Assembly (NCBI GenBank): GCA_036426205.1
Contig: CM071568.1
Span: 54,260,463 to 54,324,462, forward strand
Length of the DNA: 64,000 nucleotides
Reading direction: 5' to 3'
DNA from: Ascaphus truei
Lineage: Eukaryota > Chordata > Amphibia > Anura > Ascaphidae
Both the position numbers and the translations under genes were made by a program. This document shows, piece by piece, positions 10,209 to 21,900 of this stretch. The notes under the pieces are model-generated. The model did no database searches. It was not told the DNA's origin and saw only the letters and a list, made by a program, of their open reading frames with translations. Position 1 is the stretch's first letter, and the number at the start of each line of letters is the position of its first letter.

Positions 10209-11460
10209 GGTCTTTTGCCACATTAAAGTGCCCTTTTAATCATTTTTTGTCCTTGGTTCTTTCTGCTTCCCTTTGTTGGCTGGTGCGCTTTTTGGTCTCC
10301 CTTTTCCCTGTATTGCATTGAGTAGCTGCACAGCCTGCCTGCCTGCCCTACCAGGATGTGAGTACTTGTATATTTTTCAGGGGAACCTGCCAATGAGACT
10401 GATGGTGAGTGGGTTGCACCACACACCACCTGTCTTCAGGAGGATAGTACCCATTATATGACACAATAGGTACTATATCAATTGTTAGTACCCTGGTACA
10501 GTGGTCTGGCTTATTATCATTTTGAGATATACCTGCATTTGAGCGCTTCAGCTATTTTCCATATTACTATATTATAGGTTGCAATAAAGATGATAAATAT
10601 CAATGTATAAATATTGTATTGAATACAATTTTTTATTATTTAGTGTAATTTTTAATTATGTATTATGTTAAAACATTGGTAGAAATATTATGCTACACCG
10701 ATAATAAGCACTATCACCTTAGAAGCACATATAAATTTACTGATGAATTAAATAAATCTTATACACTGGCGACACACTTTATTCGAGCTCGGCTAGTCCC
10801 ACGAATTCGGGTATACCCGGGTGTATTGAGGTTTGTGACTGTTTTCTGCCCGAGTGCATTGAGTTATTTTCCAGCAGGGATTGAAGCATTTTATTCCCGC
10901 TGGCTGCAATACTGCACAGTACATATATATATACTGCATTACAATTCATGAATTTATGCCATCTGGTAGACACGCGAAGCATTGCAGCCTATTAAATCCT
11001 AATCATTATCATTTAACAGATCAGCCGCCCATCAGCCAGGCATGAACCCAGGCTGGGAAGGCAAACGCAACGGGGCTTGTCAGAGGTGAGGAGCGGCGCA
11101 TTCCAGGTATCTGCCAGGTACATACCGGGTATTTGCTCGAATAAAGTGTGTCGGTGCAGTATATATTTTTTTCCATTATGGAGTTTTATATACACTATAC
11201 ACATATATTTTGTTGTATATTTGAAAATTTTCACACACATAATATTATCACATACATATTACACAATATATATATATTATTGTTTCTTAACATATTATTT
11301 TTATTGACATATAGGTAATCAATATTCATAGTAATATTAATCACTTATCTTATAGAAGTTTATTTTACACACATATTATTATTTATATCACAAATTAGGT
11401 TATAGTATAGCACATTTACACATATTTTACACACATATCACTTTATAGTTTATAATTAAT

Positions 11461-11573
11461 AGCACTGTCTTCAGTGCTATCATGCACACAGCACTCATTC
11501 ATAATATATTATATAATATATATATACACCTCACAGTTCAGTTTAGATATTCATTAGTACTGCTTTCAGTACT
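11461..11573. repeat. Two related hairpins about 95 bp apart
   Basis: AGCACTG-tctt-CAGTGCT (11461-11478) and AGTACTG-cttt-CAGTACT (11556-11573) are perfect 7-bp hairpins in a partly repeated AT-rich context. They differ at one stem position on both sides (C-G against T-A), so pairing is kept. Confidence 0.6.
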
Positions 11574-11772
11574 ATTATCCACTAAGCACTTATTATATTA
11601 AATCTATATATATATTCAGCTGAGATCGTTATTTTTAACATTGTTTATATTTGTCTTTTACCATTGAGATTTACTGCGCATGTGTGAACAAACGGACATT
11701 GATTTCCACACATTGTCGATTGCGCATGTGCAACAATTAAATTAGGGTGTTAATTGGATTTAATTGGACACC

Positions 11773-11780
11773 TATAAAAG
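11773..11780 (+). promoter_or_regulatory. TATA box of PLE family B
   Basis: TATAAAAG lies 33 bp upstream of a hammerhead-like fold (11806-11848), the same arrangement as in families A and C. Confidence 0.5.
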
Positions 11781-11805
11781 AGGACATTATGGGACACATT
11801 GTTAG

Positions 11806-11848
11806 AACCCGAGGAAGAGAGCAGCTCGCTCTCGAAACGCGTAGGGTT
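11806..11848 (+). ncRNA. Hammerhead-ribozyme-like motif, PLE family B
   Basis: AACCC and GGGTT are complementary outer strands. The core reads CCGAGGA plus A. GAGAGC / GCTCTC gives a perfect 6-bp stem II with a short AGCT loop, followed by GAAA, CGCG as minimal helix III, and TA at the cleavage position. This family keeps the canonical C3 and G8 but has C in place of U4. The outer helix register is ambiguous, because AACCC overlaps the first core bases. Confidence 0.55.
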
Positions 11849-11898
11849 AATTCGCTGGGACCTGAATCAGTGCATTGGATTTGCCTGCAAGAGCCGTT

Positions 11899-12240
11899 AC
11901 GAATTTGCTGTCTGTCAGCTATACCACCTAATCCGCTCGAATCTGCTGTTTGGAATGTACCAACTACCGCGAGGAGAGAACGCCAGGGCGGAGGGAGGCT
12001 CGCGCTGCCTAGCGTGTACAGCTGACTACTTTGGCCACATACTCGGCGCAGCAGCGGTGGGAGCTGCACTAATCCATTGTGTTTAACCTGCCAGAAGCTG
12101 CGAGGTAATACGAGGACCAAGAGAACCACACGCAGTCTGGCGTGCTGCAACCATCACCCTGGCCCTGATCCTGATGCGGTAGCAGTGGTAGCTGGAAAGA
12201 GAGAGGGGATACTCTCAGATATATCCACCGCTTGCATATA
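11899..12240 (+). repeat. PLE family-B terminal-repeat arm (pair of 1-344)
   Basis: Near-perfect reverse complement of 1-344, beginning ACGAATTTGCTG and ending GCTTGCATATA. It lies about 50 bp downstream of the family-B ribozyme. Frames across it (11737-12150 minus, 11799-12086 plus) overlap on both strands and have no recognisable domains. Confidence 0.8.
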
Positions 12241-13189
12241 ACTTTCGTCCGGTGAGTGGGCACTCCACCTAGTGCAGCTGATATGTGGTCCCATATTAAT
12301 TGTCCTTAATTGTTACCCATTGTATTTTTCAATTGTATATGTTTTGTATGTCCAGTGTTTTAATCATTTTATTAAATGTTGTTATTTTCAATTCACCCTA
12401 GATCTCAGCTGATATATGATTAATTATAATATATGTTGTTCGTTTATACAGTATTACACTATGTTTTGTGTTTTTTTACTTTCTTTTTAAGCACATCATC
12501 ATCACCTGGAATCCTCATCGGTCTCCTCCTGTTGGTGATTATATCCTTTCTTGTTGGCGCCTTTTTAATACTAATATTTTTTCTCTATGATTGACCAATA
12601 TACCAAGAAATAGTGAAGGATTAAAAAAACAGGCCCAAATAGAAAACATTACATAGCCAATTCAAACACAGCACATATCAAAATCAAACACAGCACATAG
12701 CAAAATAAAACACACAAGTGTATGGCTGCTTCAGGGAAAGGCCCCCATATAGGGACATTTCCCAGTAGCCTTGGGAGTGTTAGGCATCAGCGTCAGGACT
12801 TCACGTGGTGACTAGTGGCCTGTGGTCTTGGACCAGACTACCCACAATAATAGACTCTTAAAGGTGAGACCCTACAGTGGAAGTTCACCCCACGCAGAGG
12901 CGGACTCCTTCGCGGACCGACGACGTCGCTGGATCAGGTGGACCCCTCGTGTTATTTGGCGTACCCGGGTACTGGAGTGCCCAGGGAGGTAAACGTGCAC
13001 TAACAGTCATCAGGGGTAGCACTACTCCCTACACTGTTGGGTGGGCCCTGACATTGGGGAAAGGACATCAGGGATATTGGTACCCAGCACCCACCTGGTG
13101 TATTGGGTTATGTGTGCTATATACTCTGGGGTACAAGTTGCATCTGCTATGTTCAGTAAAATCCGTTATTATATACCCGTGTTTGTGAT
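12241..13189. other. No gene recognised; small tandem repeat
   Basis: AT-rich to 12640. At about 12660-12715 a unit of roughly 22-26 bp (TCAAACACAGCACATA) is repeated two to three times. The rest is unassigned. Confidence 0.35.
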
Positions 13190-13335
13190 TACTATTGGTA
13201 TTGGTTCCTGTGAGGGGCTTATCCCGCTGCACTGGGATCCTTCGCAGGTGGAGGTGCTGCACCGAAGCGAACAAGAGATCACCCCAGGCTCCCAGTGCCA
13301 GAGGCTCAGGCCTTCTGGTAGCCAAACAGGCAACG
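13190..13335 (+). repeat. Dispersed repeat, partner 14848-14985
   Basis: Shared words with 14848-14985 in the same order: GGTTCCTRTG, AGGTGGAGG(T/C)GCTG, TTCACCCCAGGCTC or ATCACCCCAGGCTC, and GGAGGCTCAGACCT-like. The second copy starts inside or just after the LTR-like element 13400-14873. The block may be the leader region just downstream of that LTR family. Confidence 0.55.
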
Positions 13336-13399
13336 GCACTACTGGTAGTTCCTTTAGTTACGGGAAAAGGGTGCTACATACTCTTTTAAGTAATATATA

Positions 13400-14873
13400 T
13401 GTAGCCAGGTCTCCCCAACCTGTCAGCACCCCCCTCACCTTGCTGACGATCGCGGGTGCAGCCGAGTCAAATGGCGGCACCGCGTGGCGATCGCAGGGGT
13501 GAGGGTGGTCAGGCCCCGGCTCGGGGGTTGCCGGGAACGCGTGCGGCCGGTTGCCAAGGCCGCACGCACGTCACAGGGCTCCCGGCGCTCCCGGAGCCGG
13601 GTGAGGAGGGCGCCGCCATTGCGCATCGGTTCGCGCATGCGCAGTGGTCGCGCATGCGCAGGGAAGCCTCTAGAGCCAGGGAGAAGTCGCGCGAGTGCCT
13701 ACCAGGGAAGGCTCTGAGCAGGGACTATGAGTCCCATGAGCCTCTGCATGCACCACGTGATGCCAGGGAGCCAATAGGGCTTAGGATGACTTGGCAGAGG
13801 AGAAGAGATACATTGTTTGGGCTGCAGCTACGCAGTCAGTTGGAGTCAGGGAGCTGTGAGGGAAGGAAAGGTGCGGGGAGTGAGTGCAGCTCCTGCAACC
13901 AGATAGGTACCCACACCCCAGGTAGGCCCCAACTCCCCATCAGTTTAGGGGTAATTATAAGGGACAGCCCCAGTTAGGGACTCTGCCCTTAGTGTGAGTG
14001 CTGCCTTGTCAGAGTCACGGCTGTTAGTGCTGTGAGGTCTGACAGGCAGGCACCGTGTTGTGCAGCCAGTTGCTGTACGTACCAAGTACTGAGGTAACGC
14101 TAGGGGTAGGATGCCTGAAGGGATAGCCTGTTAACGAGGTCAGGGATTCTGGAGAGGATCTGCACTAGGCTAGCCAACAGTAGGTAGACGCCTGGGGGCA
14201 GTGCGTTACTGCAAGTACTAGGTACTAGTTAGCTAGAGTCAGGACCGCGAGAGCTAGGGGGACAGGATAGGCTAATTAACCCCTTAGGTCCCAGGTAGGT
14301 CCTCACTCCCCAGTTAGTGGTGCTCCAGGGACAGGCCCTAGGTGAGGGACCGTGTCATGTTAGAGTGCCAGTGTTAGATAGGGATCAGCGGATGCTGCGC
14401 TTCATGCCAGGAGACGTGGGCTTAAGTCTGTGCCCAGAGAGAGACTATCTTCAGGGTGGGATCGTCCCTGGCGGACCCCAAGCAAGGAACCACCGGATCA
14501 GACGGGATCCAGGTCGACAGATCCTTTGAGAAGTAGTTGCAGGCCCGAGTGCAGGAGCACTCGGCAGGTAACCCCTTTTGTCAACAAGTGCACCAACAGT
14601 TCCATTAGTTAGTGACTGCGCAGTCACCCATATTCTCACCTAAAGAGTGTGGGACACATTGTGCGGGGATTGATGGACATGGGGTGGGATCACCCGGTGT
14701 AGGGGGAAGCGTCCTGCGAGACGCAAGAGTCAGTGTCCCCTGGGGAAAGAGGGACACCCGTTATTATATTGATGTTATATGGTTCATGTGAGCACAAGTA
14801 AAAAGATATTGGTTATCATACATATGGTGTACTGATTATTTGCATGTGGTTCCTATGTTAGGGTTATTCTACA
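13400..14873 (+). mobile_element. Candidate LTR (TGTAGCC...TTCTACA), unpaired
   Basis: The interval begins TGTAGCCAGG and could end TATTCTACA, giving the TG...CA ends typical of LTRs. It is GC-rich with repeated GCGCATGCGC words at the left and contains GGGACTATGAGTCCC at 13721-13735. Its first about 400 bp correspond to the minus-strand piece 7470-7882. The flanking bases show no obvious target-site duplication, and no second LTR or pol gene lies nearby, so it is a solo or partial copy at best. Frames inside (13456-13977) are Arg/Gly-rich and unrecognised. Confidence 0.35.
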
Positions 14874-15059
14874 TACCCATAGAATCCTACATAGGTGGAG
14901 GCGCTGAAACAAAGAAACGTTCCAGAGGATTCACCCCAGGCTCTCACTAGCGGAGGCTCAGACCTCCTGTGAGCGTGCAGGTATATGCACCACACCGGGT
15001 AACACCGTATGTTCTACGCACCCACACTATATATGCGATTGGGTGGGATGGAATACCCG

Positions 15060-16114
15060 TTACATATAAATAGATTCGAGTATTTTATCTATATACAGTA
15101 GCTTGCTATTTACACCTGATATTCATCACATCACTCCGAAACATACTTACTGAATCAATTGAAAATTCAATTTTCTTTCCCATTCTTCAAGCACTATTGT
15201 ATTTTATTGTTTAACCTTGTCTATATAAATGGATTTCCTAGATATATTTAATTGTACTATTCACTACTTCAAAAATAGAGAGCGGTAATTCAAAAATTGA
15301 GTTGGGCTATCTTTCTAAAAGCTATGCTTCTACCGTGACTCTTCTCATGACCATATATTATCTTAATAAATATTGTGTTTCTTGTGTAAGTTATCTGGTA
15401 TTGACATCTAACCTTACCAGACTGTACTGAATTTAAAATAGATGCATTTCTGGAAACCAGGAACAGAATATATATATTTTTTTTAAGTAATCAAAAGGCT
15501 TTTGAGAACATATTTCTTAGATTGTTATTTAAACTGTGAATGTACATGACTATAGATTCAGTAAAACAATCTTCAGCCATTGTCTGCAATTCTCTAAATT
15601 AAACAAACACAAAATAACAAATTTGAGATCACAAAAAAGACAGTCTATGATGTTTTTCATTGTTAATCTGAGCAAGCCATTAAATGTACAGTATTTCGTT
15701 TTCCTTAATTACTGCACACTGAATATATTGTGCTGTTTAAAGAAAACAGAATTTACAAACATGTCATCCCGTAAATAACAGTAGTTTTGTTCTCTGGGTA
15801 CAATGGCAAAGTAGTGAAAAGGGATATCTTTCACATAATCTAATACAAGTTAAAAGGGCATTGAAAGCCGCTTCCGATTAAATAACAAATATAGCACTTA
15901 GTGAAATGTACATTTGGGAGAACAAGTACAAATCTGTTGTAAGGACGACCGACAAAATCATGATGCAATTGTCAGAATTGTGGAAATGTATAAAACCTAT
16001 ATGGCAGAACATAAAGTGGATCCTTCGACATAGCTATTGAATAGGACAGTGCAAAAAGTTCAGGACTCGATTCACAATTTGTTATGCACATTTTGTGAAA
16101 ATTATGCAGGTACA

Positions 16115-16115
<1 letters not shown>
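15060..16115. other. No feature recognised
   Basis: AT-rich, apparently single-copy within this window. It has no ORF with recognisable content and no palindrome I could see. Confidence 0.4.
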
Positions 16116-16145
<30 letters not shown>

Positions 16146-16164
16146 TGTATGTATGTATGTATGT
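16116..16164. repeat. (TATG)n microsatellite, about 12 copies
   Basis: Perfect tetranucleotide run, ending where ATGT becomes TTGT. Both strands read Tyr/Met/Cys or Thr/Tyr/Ile/His as a consequence. Confidence 0.98.
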
Positions 16165-16284
16165 TTGTACATGTAGCATATGTTCCCCCCCACCCTCTGG
16201 GAGATTTAGTTATGGCTATTGCTAGGTATGGTGATGGTTACCTGTTTGGCACAGGAGAGCTGGGGTACCCGCGATGTTGTATTA

Positions 16285-16500
16285 TATTGTATGTCTTTAT
16301 TTATATAGCGCCATTAATGTACATAGCGCTTCACAGTAGTAATACACGTGGTAATCAAATAAATAACAGATAATCTAAATATCAGATCATGGGAATAAGT
16401 GCTTCAGACATAAAAGTAACATTAAGGAAGAGGAGTCCCTGCTCCGAGGAACTTACTGTCTAATTGGTAGGTAGGGAGAACGTACAGAGACAGTAGGAGG
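16285..16500 (+). repeat. Dispersed repeat of tatatagcgc type
   Basis: Contains TTTATATAGCGCCATTAATG, AGCGCTTCACAGTAGTAATA and a downstream CCCTGCTC...GAACTTACTGTCTAAT block. These words recur in this order in a repeat widespread in frog genomes (recalled knowledge, not searched). No pol III box was convincingly placed. It is a SINE or MITE, undecided. Confidence 0.45.
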
Positions 16501-17934
16501 GAAGACAGGTAGACATAGGGGGCTTCAGCAAGGCTGAAGGCGGTCGCTGCTATGACAGTCCTTACTCATTATACTCCCCCCACACAGACTGCCGCGGAGC
16601 CAGAAGTATAAATGAGGATGGTCTTTATTATAGCAGCCACTGCGATGTTGCTACAGCGAATGCTTTAGTTGATAAGGTAGATCCCTGGCTTCTGGATTGT
16701 ACTGGTCTGCTGGTGATAGTGAGGCCTCTATGGATTAGGTTAGTGCCTCAGCTCATGAGGGACTGAGCACATGTCTCTGTCCCAGCTGGGAGGAGAGCTA
16801 AGGGCTCCTACTCTATGAGGAGATAGTTGGAACCCCAATCACAGACTGAAGTACCCACCCCTAAGGGGCTGAACTTCATACAATAATTTAGGCACTTCCT
16901 TCCTGTAGCTCGAAGAGGGAGGGCCCAGCACATGCACCACCACTCCTATCACTCAGGAAGTCAGCATGAGGAGAGAGAAACCCCCATAGGACAGCCTGTC
17001 ACTGTCTGTACCTTACTAGAACTTACATGACAGGGTAGGTAGAGAGCTAGATAGACCAGCCACCGCTAAATACAGTATGTATGTATGTAGCCCATGCTAC
17101 AAATATATGTATACTGTGAAAAATACAGAATGAATCTGCTCCACCTATCACATGTGCAATAGTAGGGTTGCCCGGTGTCTGGTATTTTGACACACTGCCC
17201 TGTAAAAAATGAAGTAATACCAGACATGTATGTTTCTGGTATTACCTCTCTGGACAAAGTCTCGAGTGATCCCCGTGGGAGTCCAAGGGTCCCCGCTGGC
17301 CTGCGGTACCAATGGTGTGTCCCAAAAAAATAAACAATACTTTTAAATAAATACAACCTAACACACACAATACAATAATGAGCAAAATTACTATTATCCA
17401 CATATGGATAATAGTGCATTTGTCCATTTAAAATACAATAAGCAGCATAAATAAAATAAATAAATCTTGCACTCACCCCTGCCAGGCTTCCACGATGAAG
17501 GCCGTCCTCATCATCATCACCGTCCTTGTCCTCCGTTGCTACAAACAATACAGAAGAATAAAAAGAGACCATCTAATGTCCCCTAACCCCTTAATCACCA
17601 TAGCGGTTAGTAATCACTAGAGTAATAAGGGGTAAACCCACCCTCCCCCACTACCCCTCCCACACCACCCACCCGGTAGGCCTAACCACCTATCCTTGGG
17701 ACAATATCCCCTTCACCCGCCCCCGCTACCAACAATAAAAAAAATACAAATAACAGCCCCACTACCCACTTCCTAGGCCCCCAATAAACCATTACCATAT
17801 TTAATAAACATCAATACATAACCCACCCAGCCCCATGCCCCCCCGTACAGTAAAAACATGATTTATTATTTTACATACAAGATTAATACCCCAGGCCGAC
17901 GGGGGTCCCCTGGGGTCCCAATGTGTGTCCGCAG
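16500..17934. other. Unassigned region with small hairpins
   Basis: A 12-bp inverted repeat (GTAATACCAGA ... TCTGGTATTAC) lies near 17214-17246. A degenerate copy of the recurrent AACCCCTTAAT...ATAAGGGGT hairpin lies at 17584-17635. The rest is A/C-rich and unassigned; short minus-strand frames here are not convincing. Confidence 0.4.
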
Positions 17935-17939
17935 GCCCC

Positions 17940-18971
17940 TGTAAGGAATCCACTACTGACTTTGACTTTTGCCTTGCAGACCTGTGCAGTTGCAGGCTTC
18001 CTCTGGCAATCTATGGCACAGGTGCTGCCTCTCATTGCAGCTTCTGCCCTGTGCTACTTCATTGGAGGAATTCTCACACACCCTCCTCCTGTGATTGGAT
18101 CTCCGCCCTTTATATTCTAGGCGTTGGCTCTGAACCAGCGCCGAGCATAACTATTCCTACCTCTATGTTACTGTCTCTGCCACAAACCACCCCAGGCCTC
18201 TCTCCTAGCGTTCTTACCTTCCAAGTTCCTGAGTATCCAGAGGTCTGGTCCTGGACGTCTGTGCTGAAGCGTTGTTGCCAGCACTGGCCTGCTGCTATCT
18301 CCTTGCAGTGGCCTACCCTGGACGTCTGTGCTGAAGCGTTGATGCCAGCACTGGTACTGCTGCATTCCCTCCTAGCAGTGGCTACCCTTCCTTTCCTGCG
18401 GCCTGCTGCTATCTCCTTGCAGTGGCCTGCCCTGGACGTCTGTGCTGAAGCGTTGATGCCAGCACTGGCCTGCTGCTCTTCTCCTGCAGTGGCCTACCCG
18501 GGACGTCTGTGCTGAAGCGTGTTGCCAGCACCGGTACCTGCTGCATTCCCTCCTAGCAGTGGCTACCCTTCCTTTCCTGCGGCTTGCTGCGATCCTCTTG
18601 CAGTGACCTGCCTTGGACTTCTGCGCTGAAGCGTTGGTTCTACCCGACGCTGCCCTGCGGTGAACTTCGGCCAGCCTGCTGTCTCCTCCTGCTGAGATCG
18701 GTGTCATGGGCCGAGGCCGCTCCTCGCGCAGAAGCCACCCCCGCGCTCACGCTCCTAAGCTGAAGCGGGGAAATCCTGACTACCTGTTGCCGAACTCCTG
18801 CTTCCATAACGACGATGCTGCCTTCTCCAATCCTGACCCTGCGATGTACGACTACGAACTGCGCACTCCGGATCAGTCTGCGTGGACTCAGGTCGGTGAT
18901 TATATAACCCCACCTCAGCCCCCGCAAGCCCCGCGGTCCGGTCCCGGTTTGTGGCGAGCATCGGCGTAACA
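17940..18971 (+). repeat. 5' LTR (1032 bp)
   Basis: TG...CA ends. CCAAT-type GATTGG at about 18093 and TATATT at 18111 are followed 32 bp later by the predicted RNA start. The downstream half carries five copies of the word ACGTCTGTGCTGAAGCG or its variant, at about 18255, 18321, 18435, 18502 and 18616, spaced alternately about 66 and 114 bp, so the true period is about 180 bp. An 87-codon frame (18706-18969) that ends inside the LTR is probably fortuitous. Confidence 0.92.
18093..18152 (+). promoter_or_regulatory. LTR promoter and predicted RNA start with self-primer
   Basis: GATTGG, TATATT (18111-18116) and then GAGCATAACT at 18143-18152. The last segment can pair with AGTATGCTC immediately after the LTR (18971-18979), with one bulged A. 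This distance from the TATA box is where transcription normally starts, as required for self-priming. Confidence 0.5.
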
Positions 18972-18982
18972 GTATGCTCAGC
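18971..18982 (+). other. Candidate self-complementary primer binding site
   Basis: AGTATGCTCAGC straddles the LTR end and the internal region. It does not start with TGG and so does not match a tRNA 3' end. AGTATGCTC is complementary to the predicted RNA 5' end at 18143-18152 with one bulge. The Tf1/sushi group is known to self-prime this way. Confidence 0.5.
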
Positions 18983-21900
18983 CAGTTAAAACCGGACCGC
19001 GCCGTGGCGGGGGATGGCAATTTTCCAACTGAAGTTATGTCCCGTCCTGCGTATCAGTCCCACTATGAAGGCCAGTATTTGTGTGAAGTACTACCCCTGG
19101 TTGATGAACTGTGGACGTATGAAGGTTTAACCCCTTTGCAAAGACAATGCCGTTGTGATCTCTTTATTAAGGCTTACTGTATCCTGAACTTAAAACAGTC
19201 TCTAGCCGAATGTATTCGCTCCCCTGATTCCCCTTTAACCTGGGATAATGTGAACCCTATGGAACTGGCCGACGCCCAAGAGGCAATCTATGCCCTGGCC
19301 TCATCACTGGACATTCATCTAGTAGAACAGAGCGCCCTTCTCATGTTGGCCCAGTCTCAAGATACACTCCATGTACTTTCCTCAACACTAGACACTCACA
19401 TAATAGAACAGGATCCCCTCCTTGCCAGCTATGCTGCTGCTTGGCAGATTCTCTGTGCTCCCAGTCCTGTTACTGAACCTGTGGGGTTACCTCTCTCTCC
19501 TAAGAATGGTCAAACCATTTCTCTGTCGCTGCCCGCTAAGGAAGAAGCTGCCACGCTCCCTAATCCTGAGTTAACCTCCCTAAGTTCTGTCCCTGAGGTT
19601 ATTTCGGTCTTAACCCCTGCTAGTCAGGCTTATGCGTTCCCCACTGTAAATCCCTGCAGTACCCAGGTCAGTGTGTCTTCCCTAGCACCAGAGAATGAAT
19701 CCTGTTTGCCCTCTTTTCCTAAACCAAAAATTCTAAGCTCTGTTTCCGAGGTTTTTTCTGTATTAACCCCTGCTAGTCTGCTCTGTGAGGTTCCTACTGC
19801 TAACCCTAGTATTCCGCAGTCTAATGATAGGTCCCTAGGGCAAGAGGCAGAACCCCCTATGACCCCACTCTCGGAGACTAGCTTCTATTTCTCTGATTCT
19901 CAGGTACAGAGTAATTTAACCCTTGGGGTTTTTCCTATGTTAACCCCTGCAGGTCAGCCCTGTAAACCTTCCTTGGTAGATCCCTTTAGTTCGTCAGTCA
20001 GGGACACCTCCTTAGCCTCAGAGGATCAACCCCTTTTGTCCTCTGACTCGGCTAAAATTCTCGGGGCTATGCCCCCTGAACTTTCGGCAAATATACTGGC
20101 TCCAGTAAAAAGTATTCTGGAGCCGTTTGTTTCTCTAAACCTGTTCGCAGAATCCCTACTCCTAGGTATTTCACTCACCCCGTCTGTCACTCAGAGAGCT
20201 GAGACCCCTGCTTCTGAGCATAGACCCCTTTTCGTGGAATCTGTTGTCGTTTCTGATGTCCCAGACACTCTTTCCCAAATACCCACTTCAGAGACCAGCA
20301 CAGGCGTGGTTGCCCCACTTGCACTGTCTGAGTTCTCCTTTTCTCAAATCCTAGGGTTTAAAGCGAACAGTACATATTATGCTGCTTTCCAAATGACCCC
20401 TACTGAGATCAGCGTATCTGCTGTTGCTCCCTCAGTACCATTAAAGTTAGGGCCCTTCTTTTTGAAGGATCAGGCGTTCAAGTTTGAGACTCCCTTTATC
20501 CCTGACTTTGTAAATCTGCAGTCCCTTCTCACTGTAGTTAAAAGTTCTCCAGCAGCCGCTGAGTTAAGCTTTGCCGCTGCCAAATCTTCTGTTATAGAAG
20601 CAACCTTGCCTAGCTTACTTCTGTCTGTTCTATCTGTGATGCCTATCACCTTTACTAAAATTTCTGTTTTGCAAGGTATTTCTCCTATTAAATCTGTGAT
20701 ACCTGCAATTCCTTTAATCAGTTCCAAAAGCCCTGTCACTAAGTCTCCCATGGAGTCTGATGCCCTCACTAGGGATTCTCAGGGACCCAATTCTGTAACA
20801 AGCAAGATGTCCCTTGTGTCTGTTGGAGAGTTTACCCCAGTTTCTCTCACGGATCATGCCACAGCCTCCGGGATGATTAAAAATGACTTTAAGTCTGGGA
20901 TGCCCATTCCTGTAATAATACTGTTTCATGCTGATTCGCCCACAGTATTCGGGGTATCCACTACTGACTGTATGTCTACTACCACAAACTCAGGGGTATC
21001 GCATTTGGAACTTTCCCTGTTTTCAGAAGATCCCGTCTTTAAAATGGACTTATTTTTCTCTGTGTCTTCCACAATACTTGGGGTACTTGCTATTGACTGT
21101 CCTGTCCCAAAACTAGGGTTACCTCTCAAAAAGGTGCCTGGAGCTACCGATGTTAAAGACCCTATGTTTAAAACAGTAACAATTTGCATTGCTTCTCCCA
21201 CAGTATCATGTGAGACCTGGGTACCTGGGACCTCCACTCCGAAGCCAAGCTCTAGTTCTCTGTCTTCTTTCTCTGTGTTGGAGGCACCCAGCTTTAACCC
21301 CAAGACTTTTTTCCCTAAGGTTGATGCACCGCGTAACCGCCTGCCTTGTTTTTTGGATAAAATCTGTTTTCTCACCTTTCAAACAGACTCCTTACTCGCA
21401 GGTCTCTGTGCGGTGCCCAAAGTGCCCGTTCTGTATGGCAATTGGCCTCTCCCTAAGACGAAGACACCCTTACTGGACCTCGTCGCTTTACCTGAAGCGT
21501 CCGTTCCTGTTCTCTATGGTTCCACTATGGGTATAGACATGCTTATTATGTCCTTCGCCAAAGCCACAAATTCGGATTTCATTCTCTCTAAAGATCACAA
21601 ACCAAAGGAAGCGGATCCTTCTTCAACTGCCAGTACCATGACCAAGAGTTGCATACACACTGCTACAGACTCTCGCAAATTGCTTGGGATAGCAACCCTG
21701 CTTGGTATCAAAAGTACCGCTGCAATAGTGTGTAGTGAACCCTCCCGCCCCATTCCCTTGCTAACCACCACCCGGAATTCCTTGGAAGCTAAAGACTCTC
21801 GCAACTTCCTCCGTGCTGATTTCACCAAAGACATTGCCTTCTCTGAAGGTCCCTCTGCCATTTTTGTCCGACAATCTGTGTCCTGTGTCCCGTACTCTTG

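Larger units (their letters stand above)
9520..11185 (+). mobile_element. Internally deleted PLE family-A copy; direct repeat copy 2
   Basis: 9520-9722 matches the left palindrome arm (about 1472-1690). At 9723 the sequence jumps to the outer right arm (from 2511) and then follows copy 1 through promoter, ribozyme and downstream region to about 11185. The central palindrome, including the GIY-YIG tails, is missing. Copy 2 keeps AATAAA at 9980-9985 and AAGATGGCC at 10021. No coding capacity remains. Confidence 0.8.

Noticed and set aside
11737..12150. Overlapping frames on both strands across the family-B arm
   Set aside because: Both strands are open over the same stretch with no recognisable protein; the inverted partner at 1-344 does not preserve them equally.
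13400..14873. Intact LTR retrotransposon
   Set aside because: Only one possible LTR, no target-site duplication and no internal coding region; kept only as a low-confidence LTR candidate.
16116..16164. Possible CRISPR or regulatory array
   Set aside because: It is a plain tetranucleotide microsatellite. No spacer-separated repeats exist anywhere in the window.
18706..18969. 87-codon frame within the 5' LTR, Arg/Pro-rich
   Set aside because: It lies wholly in the LTR, stops at the LTR end, and the 3' LTR copy does not keep it open.
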